Shown here: one piece after another, positions 37,670 through 49,926 of the stretch
Layout: each line of letters starts with the position of its first letter
Numbering within the stretch: the stretch's first letter is position 1
Source: Phycomyces blakesleeanus NRRL 1555(-)
Lineage: Eukaryota > Mucoromycota > Mucoromycetes > Mucorales > Phycomycetaceae
Assembly (NCBI RefSeq): GCF_001638985.1
Contig: NW_017265134.1
Span: 806,001-870,000, forward strand
Direction: 5' to 3'
DNA: 64,000 bases
Position numbers and translations under genes: made by a program
Notes under the pieces: model-generated
Databases searched by the model: none
What the model was told of the DNA's origin: nothing
Seen by the model: the letters and a program-made list of their open reading frames with translations, nothing else

Positions 37670-38897
37670 GTGTGTGTGTGTTAACTTGTAGCTAGCTCGA
37701 TATATGTTCACAAGGCTGGCCCACAAAAATCATCTACAGTCCGCCCCAAGCTTGCAACAGAGGGCCGCCCGGTGTCTGCTCGTGAGAAAGCTGTGGCTGG
37801 ATGTGTGCCTCAAAAGGTAGAGCGTCAACAACGGGACAGACGTACTATTAGTGAGGTTCAGCGGGAGAGACGGCATGCACGCGGGCATTATTCTGATGAA
37901 GAAATACGTGTAAATAAGCGCCCTGTTCCTCCCTCTTCTGCCTCTTCTTCCTCGTTTACTGGTGCTCGTTCTCTACAAGCCGGGAAGCGTGCAGGAGTTC
38001 CACTGCCACGTGGAATTCAGCGTTCAAGAGACACTAGCCCCCCTGACCCTAGACGTGCCCGGCCTCATCCTGCCTCTAGTTCTTTAGCTGCTAATGGACC
38101 CAGATCATCGATCCAATCTTCAGGTAGACCTAGAGTACGTAGTCCAGACGATGACAGACGACCGCGACAATCTATGCAAGATAGACCGATGATGAATCGC
38201 CGCGATCTTCCTCCTATGCCTGGCAGACCACGGCCGAGTCAGGAACCTGGCATTAGACGTATGCCGTTCCGTCCCATGGAGCGTCGACCTGTGCGCCGCC
38301 CTAGACCGATAGATGAAGAGCAGGACGATGACCTTGATTCGTTTATTGTTGATGATGATGAAGAGGACAACCGGGATTATTATGGTGCCGATGTGTCCTC
38401 TGAAATCAGTCGTATTTTTAGATATGACAAGTCAAAGTAAATTGATTTTTTTTGTACAATGAGGAGTGGAGTGGAATGGATTCTGATTTTGTTTTTGTTT
38501 TCTTAGGTATGATAATGACTTTTATTCTGATGATGACATGGAGGCAGATGCAAGTGAAGTATTGCGTGAAGAAAAAAGAAGGTAAGAAGAGAGAAGAGAA
38601 GGATAAATAGGTGAGATATTTGAGATATTGATTCTTATACTTCTTTGATGATATTGTAGTGCAAGAATTGGGCGAAAGGAAGATTTACGTGAAGAAAAGC
38701 TTGAACTCGAAAGGGCAAAAAAGCGAAAGGGTGGCGGTGGCGGCGGCGGTGGTGATCCATCGCCTGAACGGAAAGGAAGTCGACCTGTGAGAAGGGATGG
38801 GTCTCCTGATCCAAAAAAGAGAAAAGCAGAAAAGGATCCAAAGATGATGGGTCAATCCAAGGCTAAAAAGGCTTCAAGGGAGAAAGACTATGCATAA
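36348..38897 (+). CDS. spt2: Spt2-family chromatin protein
   Basis: Exons 36348-36362, 36517-36891, 37058-37388, 37692-38436, 38507-38581 and 38660-38897 join in phase to 592 residues. An N-terminal coiled coil is rich in Lys, Arg, Glu and Gln. A long basic, Pro/Arg-rich disordered middle follows. The conserved Spt2 C-terminal domain begins at the acidic stretch near DDLDSFIVDDDEED and continues through SSEISRIFRYDKSKYDND, SDDDMEA and ARIGRKEDL. The end has a PKKRK nuclear signal and a lysine-rich tail. Spt2 binds histone H3-H4 through this domain and maintains chromatin over transcribed genes. The motif EISFEQLM occurs twice, at the starts of exons 2 and 3, suggesting exon duplication. The first exon is only 15 nt and is the least certain. 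Confidence 0.87.
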
Positions 38898-39470
38898 AAA
38901 AAAAGATGAAAGAAAAGGAAAGAAATATAAAGGGATTCTTTAACCCAAACACAACCTACACAACACAACACCACCCAGCACCATACGACACTAAACAACA
39001 CCAAACAACACCACGCTACACTATACTATACTACATAACTGCAACAATATGCACATACACATATATACACACAAAATTTGAATTATATATATATGTACAT
39101 TTCATTCAAAAAAGCTTATAATGGTTTCAATTTTTCCCTCCTTTCCTTTGCTTTTACCTTTCTCCCCTACTTTTTTAATATTATTTTTTTTAACACAAAA
39201 AAGAAATAGTGTTTCAATTACACCTGTACATTTTCTTTCTCATTCTGTTCTGTTTTTATATATAAATATATATAAATAAATATTTAAGGAAAAAAAGTCA
39301 TTACTGATTCATTCAAACCCCCCCTTTTCAAAATATAAAAAGAAAAATTCTAAAATATTTTGGAAGCCCAAATTGATGGAATATCCACATATACAATTAT
39401 ATTATTTAATATAATTTAATAAAAGATTTATATATAATATATATATAATATAAAGAAAATGTCTTGTTCT
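38898..39470. other. Convergent 3' intergenic region of Spt2 and eEF1B
   Basis: Shared 3' region. It contains an imperfect AACACC-type array at about 38945-39030 and TA-rich sequence at 39245-39280 and 39420-39455 where poly(A) signals of either gene could lie. No gene is seen. Confidence 0.45.
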
Positions 39471-40469
39471 TTAGATTTTTTGCATTGCAGCAACATCAAC
39501 AGATTGGACAAAATCCTCTAGTTCAGTGATCTTGTCAGAAAGATCATCCATAGAGACCTGCATTTAGATATAAGTAAACATAATTACAGGCGCGCTTTTT
39601 TTTTGTTCCCATTATTGCTATCTATTAAGTCAAATTTGACGTTACCTTGTCATCTTCAACAACACAGTTGATTTGAAGCTTTTTGATTCCAAATCCAATC
39701 GGAACCAATTGAGATCCACCCCACAACAGACCATCCATAGAAATATTCTTGACAGCCTTGGTGAGGGCCTCCATGTCGGTCTCGTCATCCCATGGCTTGA
39801 CATCAAGTGTGATGGTAGTCTTGGCAATTGTCTTTGGCTTATTGGCTTTCTTGGCCTGATATTCAGCAAGTCGTTGAGCCTTGACCTTTTCAGCCTCTTC
39901 ATCGACCTCTTCATCATCAGAGCCAAACAAGTCAATGTCATCTTCTTCCTCAATCAAAGCCTCGGCTTCTTTTTCATCTCTAAACAATCATAATAATAAC
40001 AATAACAGTTTGTTTGGTTGTTTAGTCAGTTGAGTTTTCATTTTACGTGTTAGTGAATCGGAAAGATAATAATAATAATAATATCACAAGATACCTACTT
40101 TACAGATTCTTTGTACCATGCTACTATATGTGGATACTCTGGGGGAGGAGCTGAGCCCAAAGCTTCTGCGACAAGACCATCAGCTCCAGTGAATTTATCA
40201 CTATAAACACCCACGAAAACAACAACAACAACAACAGCAACAAAGAAAAAAGGCAAGTAATGTACACCAAGGCATATATGTATATATTTGATTAGTAACA
40301 GTAACAGTAATGAAAATAAAAGTAAAAAAGTATTTTAATCAAATACACTTTAACGTGTATCATCTATATATTATATTGGATAGAAACTGTACAATTCAAT
40401 AAACTTCTTGTCAGTGAGGTAATCCTCAAGAATAGGCAAAATTGTAGAGCGCTTGAGGGTAACAGGCAT
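39471..40469 (-). CDS. efb1: Translation elongation factor 1-beta (eEF1B-alpha)
   Basis: Minus-strand exons 40469-40393, 40200-40099, 39979-39646 and 39557-39471 join in phase to 199 residues. The short N-terminal GST-like part ([14 protein letters not shown], later [10 protein letters not shown]) is followed by the acidic linker [11 protein letters not shown]. The C-terminal nucleotide-exchange domain has [30 protein letters not shown] and the terminal VAAMQKI. The factor recycles GDP to GTP on eEF1A during translation elongation in the cytosol, with the last residues inserting at the eEF1A active site. The length is close to yeast Efb1 (206). The exon 1 donor GTACAG is weaker than the others but keeps the frame. 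Confidence 0.94.
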
Positions 40470-41984
40470 GATGATTGTTTGATATTTGAAAAAGAAAACT
40501 TGAAATAAAAAAGAAATAAAAAGAAAAAGAAAAATATTTATTTATTTATTTATTTATTTATTATGCATTTTTTTTTAATAAATCTAAAATAGGTTATTTC
40601 TTTTTTCTTTTTTTTTTTTTAAAAAAAAATCCTATTTATTTGATTGGCTATATTTTACAAATAGCATACATATAATATATATATAATAGTTTTATTTTAA
40701 AAAATAAAAAATAAATAAAAATAAAAGTGTAGTATTTGAGTATTTGAGTATGCTCAAGTGTATTTGTGTGTAAATTCCTTTTGCTATATGTGTATGTATA
40801 TGTACGTCCAATCAAAAACAATTTGATCCAAATGTCTAAATAAGAAATAATAGGGCATTTTTTTTGTCTTCTTCTTTTCCTTCTTGGTTTCTATGTACTT
40901 CTTGTACCAATGATAAAATTTTCCAATTAAATACATTGCCATTAGTACTATAATTATTGTAACAAATCAACGGTATACTAAGCCATTTTATTGCCAAGAC
41001 AACATCAATTGTTCAATACAAAGTGAATTTCACATCTTTTGTCATCAACCGTCTCCATGACAACAAATAAATTTATAGGCTTTATTTCTTTTGTTTTTTT
41101 TCTCTCTCTCTCTTTACTACAACCACATATCTTGGTGTCACAAACAATATTAAGGAGTCCACAGTTACGTATTGGACATTAAAATATACGCCCATTTTGA
41201 TTTCTTCTCTATCTATATATCTTTTCTTTTTCTTTTTCTTCCTTGTTTGTCCAACCCAACAATCCTCATTAGACCTTGAAATATTAGAAAGTGCGTTTGT
41301 CTTGTAATCAACAAGTTATGGAAAGACTGATAACTAGATATAGAAATAAAGAATACTATAGTGAACAATGAAGAGTCTGGTGAGAATAAAGTGTAGAAAA
41401 TAAAATGACATAACATAACATGCCTTTGGCTATTAAAGAGTGGCACAAAAGAGTACATGCTTTGTGTCCCTCACCTACAATCTATATTTGAAACATCGAT
41501 TATGTTCGAGTCCTAGCTATTTACAAAAAAAAAGAGTATTAAACAATCATTGTATATATAAGCGTGTTTGTGGTATTGTACGATGCAATGCGATGCAGTA
41601 TAATGCTACACTGCTCAATTTACTACCTTTACAAAAATGCGATTGTCATTTAGAGCACTCGTTTGGGAAAAATGTACCCAAGTTATTATTATTTTCTCTC
41701 TTGATTTATTTAAACATACGATGTTGATGCTTATAAAATACTACTAGTCAAATCCACAAGATTGTCGAGGTCCAAACTCTTGATCTTCAAGAAAAACAGC
41801 ACCCAGATGTATATAATGATAATAATGGTAATGATTAAGGAACATGATTTGTTTTTATGATGCAAAAAATGAGGTATTGAAATGTCAGGACAAGCTGACA
41901 ATTAAATATATGTAATAATAAGAATAAGTGTAAGGTGTCTAGAAAAATGAAATGAAATAATAATAATAATATAAAAAAAAAAGT
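40470..41984. other. Intergenic upstream of eEF1B and downstream of PL14 gene
   Basis: About 1.5 kb without a supported gene. The eEF1B promoter side has (TTTA)n at 40534-40562 and poly(T)/poly(A) at 40600-40629. A tRNA-like pattern near 41434-41523 was examined and rejected. The left half repeats GAGTATTT near 40735-40750. Confidence 0.4.
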
Positions 41985-43225
41985 CTATGTTGAGGTTTCG
42001 AAAATGAACCCCTTGTAGTATGTGTGTTGTTTCTTTGGAGATTCCCAAGATTCATCTGATCCACCAAAGAATGATTGAAATACTGTGAGGAAATGTTAGT
42101 GAATGTAGTAACTGAATGATAGTATCAATAATAATAATAATAATAAAAAGACTTTCCCCTATTTTTACCCTTTATTCCTTTATCTCTTTCATCTTTTTAT
42201 CCTTTCTTCTTTTCCTTCTTCCTTTCTTCTCTTCTTACCAATTCCCATATTCTGGCCAGTACGACTCTCACGAAAGGCCATTCTTTCTTCACTGTAGACT
42301 CTTTCTCCGTTGACATCGACATTGATGTGGCCATCCAATTCTCCTGGTGTATTGAGTGTAATACTTTGGCGTACGGTAGTCCAGACTCCAGTCTTGAATC
42401 TCCAGTTGCCACGTCCAAGACTATACCCATAGTGAGGGTCACAGATATTGCCCTCTTCTTCACAAAGACCGGGTCTTTGCTTTGATTCGGGAATGTAAGA
42501 GTACACTTCTCCAGCACCACCTCTACGCCACATAAATCTACAATATGTATATTATGTCAATAAGATCATATATGTAAAAAAAAAAGAAAAAGTCAAATTT
42601 CAATTTCTTTACCTTGTAGAAAAGCATGTTCTTGAATTGGTTCCACCAGAGCATTGTCCACTTCCACCAAATATGCCAGGAAGCTTTCCGCCTGTCACAA
42701 ACAGATATAGTAAGATTATTAATTTGATTTTATATTGTTTTAGTGCTGTGCTGTGCTGTGCTGTGCTGTGCTCTTTATTCAGTTGGAATTTGTATTAAAT
42801 TTACCTTTCATAAAGTTAAACTTTTTTGAGAAATAGACCTGGTATTCCAGTATAACTGTCTGTACAGTGTCGTCAATCTCAATCGGTTGAGCATAGAATC
42901 CAATACCGCCCTGAGGAAAATACTGAGGGTTTCTTGAGCCCTTTGGGTATGTTACTCGAAGGACTTTTGAGCCATCAGAATCTGCGGGATCCGAGACAAC
43001 AGCATAGTTGCTTGTCTTTGATGTGATATGCTGAGGCCAGCTCCAGCCGTGTTTTTCGGGCACACCCCAGGCACGCAACCATCTGGACTTTGGAGCTAAG
43101 GAATCATGCGCGTAATCGTCCCAATTTTCGAATTCCCACTCTTGAGAGTCATCGGCTACGACTGTGCTCAACATGGCTTGTAGTAGAATAAAGACAGAAA
43201 ATGACCACAGAATAAAGGAATGCAT
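41985..43225 (-). CDS. Secreted polysaccharide lyase family 14-like protein (alginate lyase-like)
   Basis: Minus-strand exons 43225-42805, 42691-42613, 42537-42239 and 42082-41985 join in phase to 298 residues. A signal peptide spans about residues 1-24 (ending VVA). The mature part has TYPKGSRNP, LEYQVYFS, GGKLPGIFGGSGQCSGG, CFSTRFMWRRGGAGEVYSYI, HYGYSLGRGNWRFKTGVW and FGGSDESWESPK. This matches the PL14-type beta-jelly-roll lyase fold, whose members cleave uronic-acid polymers such as alginate or glucuronan. In Mucorales the wall contains polyglucuronate-type polymers, so an endogenous wall substrate is plausible but unproven. Several Cys residues suggest disulfides. Fold assignment is good; substrate is unknown. 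Confidence 0.85.
42743..42772. repeat. (GTGCT)6 microsatellite in intron
   Basis: Six perfect GTGCT units inside intron 1 of the PL14-like gene, the same unit as at 25636-25660. Confidence 0.85.
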
Positions 43226-46200
43226 TGGATTGATTTACTACTGCTATTATTGTTATTATTGAATTTTGTTTTTGTTGTTATTTGGGTAAAGATGAAAGTG
43301 AAACAAATCGATAAAAGAAATTAGAGAAAAGAAAGGTTATATACGAGTTAATATATATTTATATATTATTTTATTTTATTTTATTTTATTTTATTTTATT
43401 TTCTCTCTTTAGATGACAAGAATTAGGTGTCTTTGAATAAGGGATTTTGGTAGATTTGGTTTTGCTCTGTATAGAAATAACAAGTATATGTTGTGTGTCT
43501 AATGTGTTCATATGTGTGCTGTCATAACGATCTTGTAAAGATTTCGGAGTGCCAAGCGACCATATAGGCGGTTCCATAGTGAACTGAGCTGTAAACTCAT
43601 GATATTACCAACCTTCCTTTCCCAGTTTAACATGAAAGGTAATGGATGGAGCGGGAAAACGCAAGTCATTAAATAATTGAATAATTAAATAATTAAACGT
43701 TTTGCTTTTTTTTGCTTTAATGCTAATGTGGGTTGGAATTGGATGATTTGTGCGATAGATGAGCATTAAATACAGCACAGACTTATAGGAATTCATTGTA
43801 CTCTAATTGGACTAATATAGCTTCTTTCAATTGAATTGAATTAAAGTGAATTGAATTGACTGGATCGAACTGTATTAGATTGGGTTGAATTGGACCGAAT
43901 TGGATTTGGTGATTACAAGTTAACAGCAGGTCAATTAGGGCTGATATTCTACTAATGACTGAAAAACAACAACATTAGATTAAACTATTGACTTTAGCTA
44001 ATAATGATTGATTTCTGCTTAGGGTGTTTTCAAGTACCTTAATGTCATCTCAGTCTTTATTTTTCTTCTCTCTTTCTCTCTTTCCCCTTGCATATAGTTG
44101 GATCATACTCTTACTTCTACCCTACCATCTATACCTTTCTATTTCTCTCTGTATATATTAATATTAGCATTGATTCTTTTTCTAATTACAAGAACACTTT
44201 TTGTGTGGTTCATTATTAGATCTTCCAATCACCACCCTTTTACTATTTTTGGGTGAGTAGCATATTAAATTGTATATATATATATATATATCTTATAAAC
44301 TAATGATGATGATAATGATAATAAGCATTTCTAAAGAGAGAGAGAGAGAGAGAGAGAAAGAGTGATTATCCTGAGATATTCAAACATAATAGCTTGCTTT
44401 AGCTTGCAGCCTTGTTTAAGCTAATTGGATATAAAGTAAAGGTTTCTTTTGTAGGTTTTTGAGTCATTAATACAAACAAACAAGCACACATATGTATACG
44501 CACATACGCACACACGCACACACGCACATACGCTAAATAGATAAAGAAGATGGGTAGGGGATAAAGGGGAAAAACAAGTACCCTTATTTTTTATTTAGTT
44601 ATTGAACTGAGTTGTATTAAAATTATGAAACTTTCTTTCAGTGCCTTTTTTTTTGTTCTTTTTCTTTTATAGATATATAAATATAATTATGAATTTACTG
44701 AACTTGACTGGCCCAATCATATTTGTCGATTAAACAGGCAATCTTTTGAGGCAAAGTGGTTTGAACCAAAGAATTAAAGAGGTCTGAGCAACGTAGGACA
44801 GCAGCAAGATTTCTTTCTTTTAATTCTTTTTTTATATATAAAACACACGCACACACACTCGTATATAATCTTGATTTAATCGATTAATTTCAAGCAAAAT
44901 TTCCATAATAATCACAATGATGATATTAATGATAACAATAGGTTTCTGCCTACGCAGAAACGCAGTTCAATTACATTGTTGGTTGTCTTTTTATCTATCC
45001 ATTTATTGATCAGCTTTTATAAAAATTACTAAGCTCTTTATTATTACCATTGCTATCATTTTCAAGGAGATTCAACTCACATGTACTATTAAATAAATAT
45101 ATCTCATTTTCTTTTTCTTTTTTGCATGATCTCCTGGAACCTATTATCTGTACAAGAACAACCCTTTCACGAATACATAAATATTCACTTATTAAATCTC
45201 ATTTAACAATCCCATAATTCAAAATCCAATTTGTATTTGGTTTGAGTTGATTTCAAACAAAATAAGAATATAAATATTTATTGTATATTTGGTAATTAAA
45301 GCTATCTGTAACAAGCTGGTAACGTTTAAGCTTAATTTTTGCCTTTTTTTAAAAAAAAATAAATAAATAAAGATACGGTCAGTAATTGTTTAGATCTCGG
45401 AGATCAAGATGATATTTAGACAACACAGCCCTTCTTACTATTCTTCTTCAATAAATTGTTCTCCTTATTTCAGTTACACTTTCTTTATTTTTATTTTTTT
45501 ATATCATAGTGTATTGTATTGTAGTACAGATTTTAAGCATTTGAGTATAGACTTCTGGGGTGCAATAGTTTGGGTGGATATAATATAATAAAATGTCCTG
45601 GTTGATTTTATGATTATATAATAGACAAACTAGCGAAACCATCATATTCTCATATTCTCACAAGATATATATATATTGCTCATCATTAACCAATACAGAT
45701 TCGTAATTGTACCTATTTGTATTTTAGTAAGCAATTGGTCCCTAGTATCTAAACGGATAATGCTAAAAAAAAGGGCTTTGTAAAGTCTCCATATTTCTAT
45801 CTTTCTGCCTGCACTTAATTTCTAAATGTCTTGTGTTAAAAAATAGTAATAACCAAAATCAAACAAAAAACAAAGTAAAACAGTAACAGAAGATTATGTT
45901 CTGAAGGATCATATCCCCCCCCCCCCCCCTTTTTTTTTTTTTTTACAAAAATCACAAAAAAACCATGCTTAAGAAAATAGAAGCAATTTTGAAACAGTCG
46001 TTTTTTAACTTGGTTTTTCCCTCACCTTCCCCCCCGTAAAGATATATAAATTATTTCTAATTTTCTTTTTGTCTTTTTTTTTTTCAAACAGATACGATTT
46101 TATTGCCCAAAATTTCTTTTTGTTTTGATTCAGGGAAAATACAAGTGCTTAGTCGTTTCTCAAAGTATTCTATCATTTTCTGGTAATTATCATACCTGGA

Positions 46201-49200
46201 AGAAGAAGAATAAACATTTTGTGTGTGTGTGTATGTGAGTCGCTTATATCCTTCTTCAATATCTGACCAGATAGAGTTGCATAAACAGTGAAGCACCTGC
46301 AGATATAGTTTTCTTTCACCTCATGTTTTATCCAAGAAAAAGCAAACTAGGAGTGTCTTTTTAAAGATTCGCAAAATTTACCAGTTACTTTATTGGTACC
46401 ACCAATATCATCTTGTCTCTCAAATATATATATATTAATCTGTTTGATTTTCTTATTACTATTATTTTTGATATCTCTCTCTCTCTCTCTTTATTAATAT
46501 TATTATTCATAAGGATTCTCAGCAAGTTTCTTGATCCCCCCCACCTTTTTTTTAGCTTATATATTATTGTTATATGAGGGCTTGATAAAGACACATGCGA
46601 TATATGCAATATTATGACTGAAACAATATATCTTGATCAGCTACACATACAGGTTCAGTCAAAGAAAAATAATCTTTTAAGATATATGTAAAAGGTTGAA
46701 TTGAACTCGGTCAAAGCAGCATCAAATAATAAGTCTGAATAGTTTTTTTTTAAAGAAAGAAGTGTTCAAACACAAATGATAACCATTTGAAAGATTAAAT
46801 AAGACAACATAAGCGTTGCCATAGAAATAGATGGAGAGATATATAAATATATATATAGCACTGCAGGGAATTTATACAACACTACTACTACTATTATCAT
46901 TGATAGGTGATAAATTACATTCGACCTCTTTTAAAAAAAAATTTAAAAAAAATTCTAAAAAAAAAAAGTCTGTCAATTTTACAATTGTCCAAAAATTATT
47001 AATCTTCTTTGACCTTCTTTAAAACTTCATTTTACTACCTTTCAAAGTAACTTTACGAACTTTATTTATTTATATTATACCAGCTTATTCAATTCTATTC
47101 CATTTCATTCCATTCCATCGAGTTAAATTAAATTAAAAAATAAATAAAAAAAGATTGGATTCTAATCGATGTTTAAACTCTTTATCTTTATTTTTTTTTT
47201 AATTTAATTTAATTTTACTTTATAGATAACAGCATTATTATTAGAATATTTGCTAGTCAGATATTAAAAATGTAAAAATATATATATATATAATATACAT
47301 TATATGTACTGTGTGATTTAGTCCAGTGAAGTGAAGTGATAAATGTGATTGTAACAAGATATATATTACCTAATATGTAAAAGCAGTAATAAGTGTAACA
47401 ATTAAAAAAAAAAAGATAAAAGTGGGGATTCAAAATCCCAGAAGTAAGGAAAATAAAAAATAATTACAATTATAATTTGAACATGTGACATGTGGTTACA
47501 AATTAAGAGTCATTTTCATTCATTCTAGTGATCGGTTTTTAAATAAATAAAAATTTCCAAGAAAAAAAAAAAAAAAAGAAGAAAAGAAAAACAATCTCAG
47601 TGTGTGGCTTGTCTTTACGCACAGTTTTTTTATATTTATTTTCGGCTATTCAACAAGGCACCATTAAAAAGAAACTATAGAGTAACTGGAACTTTCCTCT
47701 AAAAAAAAAGGGTATCTATATACTGTTACTGCTACTGCTGCCAATGCCTGGTTGCTGCTCCTGCTCCTGCTTCTGCTCCTGCTCCTGCTTCTGCTTCTGC
47801 TTCTGCTTTTGATATTACCATTGTTATTGCTATTGTTCAGCTGTTCAATGCGTAATGATGTGTAATTCTTCCTCAAATTGTGAAACACTTCTAGAACAAG
47901 AGAATTTTGCTTGTATATTTTCCGATTTCTGTACCTCTTCTTTGTTTTTTATATACATAAAATATAGGCTATAAAGTTGTATAGAGCTATAAAATAAAAA
48001 ATATACATGTATTATATTTTTTTTTTATTTTTTTCATCTTTTTATTGTGTCCCCAAAAAATATATTCATACTGAGTTTATAATATAAAATATATGGGGAT
48101 TTGACGTTTGTAGTACAAACACAAGTATTATACAGGTAATGACTATACCATACATATGTATTATAATGTTCAAACACGCAGGTATCTTGTACAGCATCCC
48201 TCACAGTACAGCATCCCTCACAGTACAGCACAATAAAAACATTATATTCTACAAGTCTCGTCATAAACCGCTTGATCTACGCTAATCTGCAGTTTGATGA
48301 GGATCTGTAGTAGATCAATTGCTGTCTTTTTTTTTGACATTAGGAGATTAGATCTCTTAATCTACCCACTGTTAGACCGGCATGGTATAAGCAGTATTCA
48401 AATATATAATCTCATATAAAAAAAAATGAAAGGAATAATGATCATTAAACAAGCAGCTTTATTATCAATAATATCAGACTTTGCATAAGTCATACAGTGT
48501 GGGGAAAGCAAGGTCCAAGAAGCAATCTGCATACCCCAACCATTGCCCTTCAAGAAACAAACAAGTTTTCTGTCAATGACGACACCTCTGACCACTTTAT
48601 ACTTAACTGTCGACATAATTGCTTCTATATTTGTCTGTGTGCATAGATGCATATATGCATGGATGCATGTATTGCTAGTAAAGATCCAAGATAAACTCTC
48701 TTCTCGATCGTCTTGTAATCTGTCCCAACTTACCCGCCTACCAAACACACACAATTCAGCATACCCCACAAAATCCTTTGTTGTTGTTCTGGATGTGCAG
48801 CCTTCTACTTATTCTACTTCTTCTTTTACCTGGTGCAATAGCGGCCATATGGCTGTGGTGGTGACAAGACGGTCTGGTTGTCTTTTATATTTAGCTTGTC
48901 TATTCTTACTCCTCTTTCTTTAGGATTTTGTCTTTCGTCATCAAACTTCATCTTTCTCTTATTGTGTGATATCAAAGACCAATTCACAGGAACACAAGTT
49001 CAATCGATCAATCAATCAATAGATAGACACATCTAGATCTAAGGCGTAAAATAATAAGAATACATAAAAGAGAAAGAAAGAAAACCAATATCAAGTGTCA
49101 CTTTGAAACCGGTCGGTGCAGATAAGATTCTGAGTGTCAAAAATAGATAAATAAAAACAAAATAAACCATTGGAATTTAAAAGACAGAGATAAAATAAAG

Positions 49201-49926
49201 GATTTTCATTTTTACTAACATTTGTGTGTGAGTGTTGTAAGAATCCTTTTGTACCTGAATTTGAAACAGCAACTGACACTATATTGTTACTGTGATCGAT
49301 GATCGATGATTTACGATCTACTATCTATTATCTATTATCTGCCCCCTATCAGGTGTCAAAGATCATAAAGTATCTATCAGATATTAATTATTCTTTTCTG
49401 CTTTTCGGTGTATCATTGTTAGTTTGTCTGTATACCACTCTATCTTTATCTGTAACTCTATACACGTGTGCATAGTGTATGTGAGGGACTTCTTTGTGTG
49501 TTTCGATATAAGGTTTCACTATTGTCAAGATCATTACCCAAAAAAAAAGTTCTGGGGTTTAAATCCATTGATTTACAAGAAGATATACCTTAATTGTCTT
49601 TATCTTTTATCTTTTATCTTTTTCTTCTTATATCACACTTAGATCGGGATCAAATCCAACATGATTGTAACAAAAAAAAATTCGAAAAATTGAATACCAA
49701 ATTCTAACTTTTTAATTTTTTTCTACTTTTACTTTTACTTTTTTTTTTTTTTTTTTTTTTTTGCTTGGATTGTTTCAATGTGACACTCTTTTTTCTTTCT
49801 TTTTTTTTTCTGACTGATATAGCCTTGTAATCGGAGTGACTGTTAAAAAAATATAGGTAGATCCAGAAGAGCTTCTTTATCTTTTCTTCTTTTCTTTGCC
49901 TAGCCTGAAACATTAACTTGTCAGAT
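43226..49926. other. Long gene-poor interval, 6.7 kb
   Basis: No gene could be supported. Visible content: (TTTTA)n at about 43368-43402; imperfect GAATT-type repeats at 43828-43915; (GA)n at 44335-44357; poly(C)/poly(T) at about 45917-45944; (ATTCC)n-like units near 47095-47119; a TGCTCC/TGCTTC hexanucleotide tract at about 47751-47806; a 17-bp tandem near 48191-48230; and poly(T) at 49739-49762. A protein-like minus-strand frame lies at 46084-46310 (contains IWSDIEEGYKRL and NYQKMIEYFEKRL, ends in a stop), but I found no consistent upstream exons. The opposed open frames at 48398-48923 show no recognisable protein. Confidence 0.4.
47751..47806. repeat. Hexanucleotide tract (TGCTCC/TGCTTC)n
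   Basis: About nine units of TGCTCC or TGCTTC. On the minus strand it would read as Ser-Arg dipeptides, but no surrounding gene supports translation. Confidence 0.75.

Noticed and set aside
41434..41523. Possible tRNA gene (box A-like TGGCACAAAAG, box B-like GTTCGAGTC, and 6 of 7 acceptor pairs).
   Set aside because: The D stem does not pair, the T stem has a mismatch and no convincing anticodon arm can be drawn. At best a chance match or a decayed tRNA.
47664..47888. Minus-strand frame with an SRSRSRSR run, resembling an SR-type splicing factor.
   Set aside because: The run is a translation of a simple TGCTCC/TGCTTC hexanucleotide repeat; there is no RRM or other conserved part and no splice support.
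48398..48923. Two overlapping open frames on opposite strands of over 120 codons.
   Set aside because: Neither shows a recognisable domain, and composition and motifs do not distinguish one from the other; most likely chance in a less AT-rich patch.
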